Source: Microlunatus phosphovorus NM-1
Lineage (GTDB): Bacteria; Actinomycetota; Actinomycetes; Propionibacteriales; Propionibacteriaceae
Direction of reading: 5' to 3'
Length of the DNA: 64,000 nucleotides
Assembly (NCBI RefSeq): GCF_000270245.1
Contig: NC_015635.1
Location: 310,001-374,000, forward strand
A model generated the notes under the pieces. That model was not told the DNA's origin and did no database searches. It was given only the letters and a program-made list of their open reading frames with translations. Made by a program: the position numbers and the translations under genes. Each line of letters begins with the position of its first letter. Position 1 is the first letter of the stretch. Below are positions 26,527-33,495 of this stretch, piece by piece.

Positions 26527-27633
26527 TCACGCCAGATCGGAGAGCAGCGCCATCTGCGAGAGCAGCAGTGCAGCCGAGCGGACCAGCGGTACGGCGGCCA
26601 CGGCCCCACTGCCCTCGCCGAGCCGCAGCCCGAGATCCAGCAGCGGCACCAGGCCGAGCTTGTCGGTAGCCAACTGCTGAGCCGGCTCGGTCGAGCGATG
26701 TCCAGCGGCCCACCAGGCCACACACCCGGGCGCCAGATCTTCGGCCACCGCAGCCTCGGCCAGGGCGATCACCCCGTCCAACAACACTGGTACGCGCGAC
26801 TGAGCCGCGGCTACCAGAAATCCCACTCCGGCGGCAAGATCGGCCGAACCCAGTGCCGCGAGCCGCTGCACAGGATCAGCTGCCCGAGCGCCCACCCGAT
26901 CGAGGGCGGCCTGGATGAGTGCGGTCTTGGCGACCAAGGCTTGATCGTCGATGCCGGTCCCGCGACCGGTCACCTCGGTGGCCGGTACGCCCCAGGTGGC
27001 GGCGATCAATGCTGCTGCCGGGGTCGTGTTCCCGATGCCCATGTCGCCGAGGATCAGCAGGTCGGCGCCCGCGGCGATCTCCTCCGCGGCGATGACCGCG
27101 CCGGCTGCCAACGCCTGCTGGACCTCGGTCAGACTCAGCGCATCCTCCCGGTCGATCGCACCGGATGAACGCCGGATCTTGTACGCGCTGACCTCGGCCG
27201 GCAGACCGTCCAGGTCGGCGTCGACTCCGAGGTCGAGGACGCGCACGGACACGCCATGCTGCCGGGCCAGCACGCTGACTCCGGCGACGCCGGCCACGAA
27301 GGCACAGACCATGGCTGCGGTCACTTCCCGCGGGTAGGCCGAGACACTCGAGCCGCTGGCCGTCACACCGTGGTCACCGGCCAGCACCACCGCCCGGACG
27401 TTCGCCGGCGGGTCGGCTGGGCATACCCCGCGGCAGGCCGACCACCACACAGCGAGGTCTTCCAACCGGCCGAGCGCACCGAGCGGTTTAGCCAGCGCCG
27501 ACACCCGGGAGCTGGCTTCAGCCTTGATGGCCGCGGAAGGCGGTGCCACCGGCTGGCGCCGGGGATCACCGCGGTCGAGATCCGGGGACCTGATGTCAGC
27601 CATCTCCTTGCCGACCAGCTCAGTGTCGGCCAT
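26527..27633 (-). CDS. cobT: nicotinate-nucleotide:dimethylbenzimidazole phosphoribosyltransferase
   Basis: A 368-residue CobT protein. KPLGALGRLEDLAVW is the N-terminal hallmark, VLAGDHGVT follows, and GDMGIGNTTPAAAL is the phosphate-binding signature. It makes alpha-ribazole phosphate, the lower-ligand precursor, for the neighbouring CobS. The ATG at 27633 comes one base after the cbtA stop; an in-frame ATG at 27603 is the alternative. Confidence 0.92.
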   Translation of the reverse strand: MADTELVGKEMADIRSPDLDRGDPRRQPVAPPSAAIKAEASSRVSALAKPLGALGRLEDLAVWWSACRGVCPADPPANVRAVVLAGDHGVTASGSSVSAYPREVTAAMVCAFVAGVAGVSVLARQHGVSVRVLDLGVDADLDGLPAEVSAYKIRRSSGAIDREDALSLTEVQQALAAGAVIAAEEIAAGADLLILGDMGIGNTTPAAALIAATWGVPATEVTGRGTGIDDQALVAKTALIQAALDRVGARAADPVQRLAALGSADLAAGVGFLVAAAQSRVPVLLDGVIALAEAAVAEDLAPGCVAWWAAGHRSTEPAQQLATDKLGLVPLLDLGLRLGEGSGAVAAVPLVRSAALLLSQMALLSDLA

Positions 27634-27634
27634 C

Positions 27635-28471
27635 TCAGGCGCGTACGTCGGCGAGCTCGCGAGCCGTGGCCGGCTGACGACGAGCGAGCCGTCCGACGAA
27701 CTCGGCCAGCACGACACCGAGCACCGCCCACAGCGTGAACTGGGTCAAGAAGCTGGCCCGCCGGAAGTCGTACAGCACCGAGGCAGGGAAGTCGTCCGGC
27801 ACCTCGTTGTAGTGCGGCAGCAAGGCCATCGCAACCAGCATCACGACCACGTACCCCCCGATCGAGACCAGGGCCGCGTGCCAGCCCCCGAGTCGTTCGG
27901 CCAGTCGACGCCCGACCAGCACCGCGGTCACCGCACCGATCAGGGAGATGGCCAGGAAGGTGAAATAGAGGGCGCTGCGGGAGCCGATGGTGTCACCGCT
28001 GCCTACCGCCGGTGGGTTCGGCGGATAGAGCAGATACGGGAACACGTAGGCGGCCACGAAGCCCATCGCTGCGACCGCCAGCGTGGTCGCCCGCGGTGTC
28101 AGCTTGCCGAAACGCCCCATCGCGATCGCGCTGATCACGCCGACCAGTCCGCCGAGGGTCACCCCGGCGACCAGCAGACCGGTCAGCAGCCCGACGGTCG
28201 ACTGCAGCGAGCGAGGAACCTCGACCTCACCCGGCCCGGCCGCTTCATCGGTCTCGTGCGTGTGCCCGGTGCTGTCGTGCGTGTGCTCGGTGCCCTCGCT
28301 GTGGTCGGCACCGGTCTCGTGGCTGTGGCCACCGCTGGATTCCTCGAGGGCGATGGCGGTGCGTACCGGCGGCTCACCCACGAAGTAGGCGACCGCGAAC
28401 GCCGCGAATGCGGCGATCAGTCCGGCGAGCAGGCCACGGATCAGGAAGTCACGTGCGCTCACGACGCGCAC
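27635..28471 (-). CDS. cbtA: CbtA-type cobalt transporter subunit
   Basis: A 278-residue membrane protein with about six helices. A His-rich loop (EHTHDSTGHTHE and flanks, about 50-75) follows the first helix, a metal-capturing feature of cobalt importers linked to B12 genes. The GTG at 28471 directly abuts the cbtB stop. CbtAB is a predicted energy-coupling-independent cobalt transporter under B12 riboswitch control, which matches the position here. Confidence 0.88.
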   Translation of the reverse strand: MRVVSARDFLIRGLLAGLIAAFAAFAVAYFVGEPPVRTAIALEESSGGHSHETGADHSEGTEHTHDSTGHTHETDEAAGPGEVEVPRSLQSTVGLLTGLLVAGVTLGGLVGVISAIAMGRFGKLTPRATTLAVAAMGFVAAYVFPYLLYPPNPPAVGSGDTIGSRSALYFTFLAISLIGAVTAVLVGRRLAERLGGWHAALVSIGGYVVVMLVAMALLPHYNEVPDDFPASVLYDFRRASFLTQFTLWAVLGVVLAEFVGRLARRQPATARELADVRA

Positions 28472-28702
28472 TCAGTGGCAGGGGAAGCCGAGCAGATGCC
28501 GGCTGTCGTGGACCCACTCGTGGACCGCGTTGCCTGCGATCAGCGAGGTCGCGCCTTCCTCGGCGGACACGAAATAGAGCCCGACAAGGGCCAGCATCGC
28601 GGCGAACAGCAGCCACGGCAGGATCTGCCGTACCGAGATCGTGGGGATGGCAACGGCGACCGGGCTGTTCAGCCGGTCTGCGGCGCTGGCGTGGTGTGAC
28701 AT
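28472..28702 (-). CDS. cbtB: CbtB-type cobalt transporter small subunit
   Basis: A 76-residue protein with one membrane helix (about 25-45) and a C-terminal HEWVHDSRHLLGFPCH, the His/Cys metal-binding tail that defines CbtB. The ATG at 28702 has AGGAGGACC in front of it. First gene after the B12 riboswitch, so cobalt uptake should fall when cobalamin is plentiful. Confidence 0.9.
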   Translation of the reverse strand: MSHHASAADRLNSPVAVAIPTISVRQILPWLLFAAMLALVGLYFVSAEEGATSLIAGNAVHEWVHDSRHLLGFPCH

Positions 28703-28739
28703 CTGGTCCTCCTGGGTTGCGGCGACCCGTTGGTCGTGG

Positions 28740-28870
28740 AACATGCAGAGGACGGGTCTGACTCGGAGCACCAGGCTGCCGCCTCATGCCTCACACAGTG
28801 GCGCGACCGCGTCGGGTTCTCACCGACTTCCGATCCCTCTGACCGGCACTCTATCCCTGCCGACGGTGAC
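28740..28870 (-). promoter_or_regulatory. cobalamin riboswitch upstream of cbtB
   Basis: On the minus strand the leader reads GGTGAGAACCCGACGCGGTC, then GCGCCACTGTG (the B12-box region), and ends with GAGTCAGACCCG, in the order of the cobalamin riboswitch core. It lies about 40 bp before the cbtB start codon. It should switch off cbtB-cbtA-cobT-cobS when adenosylcobalamin binds. Boundaries are approximate. Confidence 0.88.
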
Positions 28871-29037
28871 TAGGCCATACGGATGGCGTCGTCGGGCTGA
28901 CTCGGACTCCCGCCATTGCTCACGTCGACTGACTCGAGATCACGCCGTCGCAGACTTCGCAGCGGGAGATCGCCTCTGCCAGACGCTGTCGGGTGGCGTG
29001 CAGTTCTGCGATCCGGGTGGCCGCGCGGCGAGTCGAT

Positions 29038-30117
29038 TCAGGCCTGAAACCCTGCCACGGCCCCGATCACCGTGACGGCCGGCGGCTTGATCCCGGTCTG
29101 CGCGGTGACCTCGGCGATAGTGGCCAACGTGGCTCGCACGCTTCGTTGCGACGGCATCCCGGCGTCGGCGACGGTGGCGGCCGGGGTCGCCGGATCCATG
29201 CCCTGTTTGATCAACTCCGAGGTCACCTCCGGCAAGGTGGCCACTCCCATCATGATCACCAACGTGGTGTTGGCGCGGGCCAATGCAGCCCAGTCCAGCG
29301 TGCTGTCGGGATGACCGGGGGGCAGGTGCGCCGACACGATGGTCACGCCCTGCGTCAGGCTGCGATGGGTGAGCGGGATACCGGCCAGTGCCGGCGCGGC
29401 GATGGCTGAGCTGACGCCGGGGATGACAGTGACCGGTACGCCGGCCTCGGCGCAGGCCAGCAGCTCCTCGCCGCCGCGACCGAAGACGAAGTTGTCGCCG
29501 CCTTTGAGTCGTACGACCTTGCGGCCCAGCAAAGCATGCTCGACGAGTAGCTCGTTGATCCGCTCCTGCGGCGTGTACTCCCCACGCGGGATCTTGGCCA
29601 CGTCGATCACCTGAGCGCCTGCCGGCGCTTCGGCCAGCACCGCGAGGGGTGCCAGCCGGTCGCAGACGATCACGTCGGCGGTACGCACGGCTTCCAGCCC
29701 AGCCACCGTGAGCAGACCTGGGTCGCCGGGACCACCACCGACGAGGGTGACGTGACCCTGGCCCGGCATCGGGTCGGTGGGGTGTGTGTTGGCCGGGGTG
29801 GTGACAGCTGACGGCGTGAGGCAGAGCTGACCGGCAGCCCGCGCGGCGTCGGTGATGCGCTCGGTCTCGGCCGGATCGTCCGTTGCGGGAACGACGAGGG
29901 CGACGCCGAAGAGATCGGTTTCGGTCCACGATCGGGCGTGCCAGGTGAGCAGTTGGCGCTCGGCAAGATCACGGAGAGTGGTGGGCACGGTCCGGGCGAT
30001 CACGGTGACCGCGGCTCCTGCACCGTACAGATCCATGATCACACCGAGCGCGGTTGGTGATCCGCCGCAGACGACGACCCGGCGACCGGCGACATCCAGT
30101 CCGATGTTGAGCCTCAC
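29038..30117 (-). CDS. cobA: uroporphyrinogen-III C-methyltransferase with N-terminal precorrin-2-dehydrogenase-like domain
   Basis: A 359-residue protein. The N-terminal ~110 residues resemble the SirC/CysG Rossmann domain (VAGRRVVVCGGSPTALGV), but the Gly motif is degenerate and the rest of that enzyme is missing. The C-terminal ~245 residues are a full SUMT: LVGGGPGDPGLLTV, RLKGGDNFVFGRGGEE and VIPGVSSAIAAP. It makes precorrin-2, the branch point for siroheme and B12. Its GTG overlaps the cobB-cobC stop (GTGA), tying it to that operon. Confidence 0.88.
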   Translation of the reverse strand: MRLNIGLDVAGRRVVVCGGSPTALGVIMDLYGAGAAVTVIARTVPTTLRDLAERQLLTWHARSWTETDLFGVALVVPATDDPAETERITDAARAAGQLCLTPSAVTTPANTHPTDPMPGQGHVTLVGGGPGDPGLLTVAGLEAVRTADVIVCDRLAPLAVLAEAPAGAQVIDVAKIPRGEYTPQERINELLVEHALLGRKVVRLKGGDNFVFGRGGEELLACAEAGVPVTVIPGVSSAIAAPALAGIPLTHRSLTQGVTIVSAHLPPGHPDSTLDWAALARANTTLVIMMGVATLPEVTSELIKQGMDPATPAATVADAGMPSQRSVRATLATIAEVTAQTGIKPPAVTVIGAVAGFQA

Positions 30118-32726
30118 GACTCGTCCCGGATGCTGCGCAGCGTCTTGATCACGGTGTCGGTCGTCTCCTCGTCCCGGACGGCGATCCGGATCCAGTCTGC
30201 TCCCAGCCCTGGGAAGGTCTCGCCCCGCCGCACCGCGAAGCCGCGCTCGCGCAGTCTGCCACGCAGTGCCCCGGGGGTGCTGTCGGCTAGCCAACCCGTG
30301 GTATCGACCAGCACGAACGGCGTGTGTGCGGGGGCTACCGGTGGCAGGCCGAGGTCGGTCAAGCAGGTGACCAGATGGCTGCGACGGCTGGCGGTCTCGG
30401 CCGCCGCCGACTCGGCAATGGCTCGGGCGGCCGGCGACACACAGGCGATCATGGTCTCCGCCGCGGGTGTCGAGACCGACCAGGGTGCCTGCTGGCGAGC
30501 CATCGCTCTGATGATCGTCGGGTCCCCGACGGCGTACCCGGCTCGCAGCCCGGCGAGACCCCAGGTCTTGGTGAGGGAGCGCAGCACCAGTACGCCGTCC
30601 ATCGAGCCGCTGGTGATCATGGTCTCCGGCTCGCCCGGCACAGCGTCCATGAAGGCCTCGTCGATCACGAGCATTCGCCCCGGTCTGATCAGCTGGCGGA
30701 GAGCGGTTGTGGGATGCAATATGCCGGTCGGATTCGTAGGGTTTCCAATGATCACCAGGTCCGCGTCGGGTGGCACCAGGGTCGGATCGAGACGGAAGCC
30801 GTCGTTGGCTGTCAGGATGACCCGCCGCGGCTCGAAGCCGGCGGCCCGGAGCGCCGCTTCCGGCTCGGTGAACTGCGGATGGACGACGACGGGTGCCTGC
30901 CAGGGCCGCGCTCGGGCGAGTAGAGTGAACAGCTCCGCCCCGCCCGCCGACGGGAGCACCCGGTCGGCATCGACCCGATGCGCTTCTGCGATGGCTTGCC
31001 GGGCGCGGCTCGGATTGGGATAGGCAGCGAGGTGGCGCACGCTGTTGTGAATCACCTCGGCCAGCCACTCAGGCGGAGCGGGGATCCGTACGTTGACCGC
31101 CAGGTCGACCAGCCCCTCGGCCACGTCGGCGTCACCGTGGTGGTCCAGATCGACCTCTTCGGATTCGCCCTCGTGGTGGTGACGTTCTCCCAATTTCCGG
31201 CGACCTGTCCCCGTCAGATGTGGACCAGTAACCAGAATTTCGGAGGGACGTCGGGCAGCGTATGCGTGGACGGCAGCGGAGAAGCTGGTGGCCAGGGTGG
31301 GGTGGCCGGCCCAGTGGGTGTGTAGGTACGAGGCGTGCAGGGTGGGCGTACCCGATCCGGAGGGGTCGGCGGAGAATCCCACGGGCTGGCCGTCGATCAA
31401 CCAGGCGGGCAGCTCACCAGCGACAGGTTCGACGGTGGTGCGGTGGAACTCGTGACCGGTTACCCGGCGCCCGGCGACGCCGAGCAGGTGCTCGTGGTCG
31501 GCGATGGCAGTGCGATATCCCAGCGTCAGCCGAGGAGTCATCCGAGCATCGGCAGCCAGCGCGCCGACCATCGGTACGCCGTCGACCGACCGGCACAGAT
31601 AGAGCAGGCCGGCACATTCGGCCACGGTCGGTACGCCGGCTGCGACGGCCGCTCGGACCGCGTCGATCATGGTGGTGTTGCCGGCCAGTTCGGCGGCGTG
31701 CACCTCCGGGAACCCGCCGCCGAGATAGAGGCCGGCGGTCCCAGCGGGCAGCTCCGGATCCGTAGCCGGATCGAAGACCACCGGATTCAGCCCAGAGGCT
31801 TCCATCAGTTCGGTGGTCTCCGCATATCGGAACGTGAATGCCCTCCCGCCGGCTACGGCGACCACCGGCCGCTCAGCAGGCTCGGTCGGGTCCCCCGCAG
31901 AAGTTGATTGGTTTCCGCCCCGACCACCTCCAAAAGGCCGCGATTCACCCCGAATCTGCCTAGTCGGGGCTGATATATCACTTGAGGCCGGATTCCAGGG
32001 CTCACCAACCAGCCCAGGCGCCGAGTGGGCGATGGCGAGCACCTGAGTGAGGTCCACATGAGCGGAGATCTGAGCGGCCAGCCGATCCAGGGTCGCCACG
32101 GCCTCCGGCAGCTCCGCCGCCGGCACCAGACCGAGGTGCCGGGACGGCGCCTCGATGCCCGCATCCCGAGGAAGCACGCCCAACACCGGGATGCCGGTCG
32201 CTTCCAACGACGCCACCACCTCGTCGGAATGGCGTATCGATCCGGACTTGTTGATGATCACCCCCGCGATCGAGGTGTCGGGCTCGAAGGTGTGCAGACC
32301 ATGTACCCAGGCGGCGGCCGTCCGAGACACCGAAGAGATGTCCAGCACGAGCACCACCGGCGCCCTGACCACTCGCGCGACGTGCGCGGTGGAGGCCCAG
32401 CCGTCGCCGCCGATGCGGCCGTCGAACAGGCCCATCACGCCCTCGATCACCGCCACATCCGCCGGTGAGGGCACCAAAGATCCGTGCAGCAGCAGCGGAA
32501 TCAGGAGCTCCTCCCCACAGAGGAACGGGTCCAGATTCCGGCCCGGCCGCCCGGTGGCCAGGGCGTGATAGCCGGCATCGATGTAGTCCGGGCCGATCTT
32601 GAAGCCGGCCGGCTCCAGCCCATCGGCACGCAGCGCGGCCAGCAGCCCGGTCGCCACCGTGGTCTTGCCGTGACCGGATGCCGGCGCCGCGATCACCAGC
32701 CGGGGCAGTGCGTGCCTAGTGCTCAC
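30114..32726 (-). CDS. cobB-cobC: cobyrinate a,c-diamide synthase fused to CobC-type PLP aminotransferase/decarboxylase
   Basis: An 870-residue fusion. Residues ~1-460 are CobB/CbiA: ATP-binding APASGHGKTTVATG, DYIDAG, and the class I glutaminase core FPEVHAAELAGN ... VAECAGLLYL with the catalytic Cys. A His/Asp-rich linker (ERHHHEGESEEVDLDHHGD, about 510-530) follows. Residues ~530-870 are a fold-type I PLP enzyme: IGNPTNPTG, then SLTKTWGLAGLR with the PLP Lys. The second half is the L-threonine-phosphate decarboxylase/CobC type that supplies aminopropanol phosphate. The GTG at 32726 overlaps the small frame upstream. Confidence 0.88.
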   Translation of the reverse strand: MSTRHALPRLVIAAPASGHGKTTVATGLLAALRADGLEPAGFKIGPDYIDAGYHALATGRPGRNLDPFLCGEELLIPLLLHGSLVPSPADVAVIEGVMGLFDGRIGGDGWASTAHVARVVRAPVVLVLDISSVSRTAAAWVHGLHTFEPDTSIAGVIINKSGSIRHSDEVVASLEATGIPVLGVLPRDAGIEAPSRHLGLVPAAELPEAVATLDRLAAQISAHVDLTQVLAIAHSAPGLVGEPWNPASSDISAPTRQIRGESRPFGGGRGGNQSTSAGDPTEPAERPVVAVAGGRAFTFRYAETTELMEASGLNPVVFDPATDPELPAGTAGLYLGGGFPEVHAAELAGNTTMIDAVRAAVAAGVPTVAECAGLLYLCRSVDGVPMVGALAADARMTPRLTLGYRTAIADHEHLLGVAGRRVTGHEFHRTTVEPVAGELPAWLIDGQPVGFSADPSGSGTPTLHASYLHTHWAGHPTLATSFSAAVHAYAARRPSEILVTGPHLTGTGRRKLGERHHHEGESEEVDLDHHGDADVAEGLVDLAVNVRIPAPPEWLAEVIHNSVRHLAAYPNPSRARQAIAEAHRVDADRVLPSAGGAELFTLLARARPWQAPVVVHPQFTEPEAALRAAGFEPRRVILTANDGFRLDPTLVPPDADLVIIGNPTNPTGILHPTTALRQLIRPGRMLVIDEAFMDAVPGEPETMITSGSMDGVLVLRSLTKTWGLAGLRAGYAVGDPTIIRAMARQQAPWSVSTPAAETMIACVSPAARAIAESAAAETASRRSHLVTCLTDLGLPPVAPAHTPFVLVDTTGWLADSTPGALRGRLRERGFAVRRGETFPGLGADWIRIAVRDEETTDTVIKTLRSIRDES
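31917..31981 (-). repeat. 65-bp element, copy A, inside cobB-cobC
   Basis: A 65-bp segment with the same ends and length as 55262-55326. On the minus strand both begin GTGATATATCAGCCCCGAC and end close to GGTCGGG(G/A)C. It sits in the linker between the two CobB halves and is translated in frame as DISAPTRQIRGESRPFG and flanking residues. Confidence 0.6.
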
Positions 32727-32890
32727 CGACGGAAGTCCTTCGGGGCCTTTCGGCCCCGGCGCGGCGCTCGGCGGCGTTCTTCGTGGTCGCGATACAACCG
32801 CGGTATCGCTCCCTCGTCGGCCTTGCCGAGCATCCACGCCGAGGCCGCCTTGCCCTCGAACCACTTCCGGCGGCAAGCACCCGCTACCAC
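32723..32890 (-). CDS. small basic protein between cobO and cobB (unannotated type)
   Basis: A 55-codon frame with a GTG start overlapping the cobO stop region by 7 bp and a stop overlapping the cobB GTG (GTGA). Both overlaps are those of a translated operon member. The product has CRRKWFEGKAASAWMLGKAD, a central EGAIPRLYRDHEERRR, and a basic tail (RRGRKAPKDFRR). No membrane helix. I do not recognise it. It could be a real coupled peptide, a translational bridge, or chance openness in GC-rich DNA. Confidence 0.45.
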   Translation of the reverse strand: MVAGACRRKWFEGKAASAWMLGKADEGAIPRLYRDHEERRRAPRRGRKAPKDFRR

Positions 32891-33495
32891 TCGATCCCTC
32901 GCTGACCCTTCTGACCATGGTCGAACGGGTGGACGATCTTGGTCATCTCGGTCACCAGATCGGCGATCTCGATGATCTTGGGGTCGCAGCGACGGCCGGT
33001 GATGATCACGTGCTGATGCCCGGGACGCTCGGTCAGCGTCGCGACGACGTCGTCGACATCGATCCACCCCCAGTTGATCGGATAGGTGAACTCGTCCAGC
33101 ACATAGAGGGTGTGGGTCTGCTGGGCCAGCCGGCGTTTGATCTCTGCCCAGCCTTCGGCAGCTGCCGCCTGATGATCTTCCTCGGAGCCGGTCTTGCGGG
33201 ACCAGGACCAGCCGGAGCCCATCTTGTGCCACTCGATCGGCCCACCCTTGCCGGTGGTGTCGTGTACGTCGGCGAGGGCCTCCAGCGCAGACTGCTCGCC
33301 GATCCGCCACTTGGCCGACTTCACGAACTGGAAGACGCCGATCGGCCAGCCCTGGTTCCAGCCGCGCAGCGCCAGCCCGAAGGCTGCCGTGGACTTTCCC
33401 TTCCCGTCGCCGGTGTGCACGATGACCAATGGCCGGTTGCGGCGCTGCCGCGTGGTCAGGCCGTCGTCGGGAGTCTCGGTGACCTGGCCCTTCAT
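32884..33495 (-). CDS. cobO: cob(I)yrinic acid a,c-diamide adenosyltransferase
   Basis: A 203-residue CobO/BtuR/CobA-type corrinoid adenosyltransferase. The P-loop is HTGDGKGKSTAAFG (about 27-40), YVLDEFTYPINWGW is the central motif, and IITGRRCDPKIIEIADLVTEM the C-terminal one. It transfers the adenosyl group from ATP to Co(I) corrinoid. It overlaps the upstream chelatase gene by 4 bp and the downstream small frame by 7 bp. Confidence 0.93.
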   Translation of the reverse strand: MKGQVTETPDDGLTTRQRRNRPLVIVHTGDGKGKSTAAFGLALRGWNQGWPIGVFQFVKSAKWRIGEQSALEALADVHDTTGKGGPIEWHKMGSGWSWSRKTGSEEDHQAAAAEGWAEIKRRLAQQTHTLYVLDEFTYPINWGWIDVDDVVATLTERPGHQHVIITGRRCDPKIIEIADLVTEMTKIVHPFDHGQKGQRGIEW

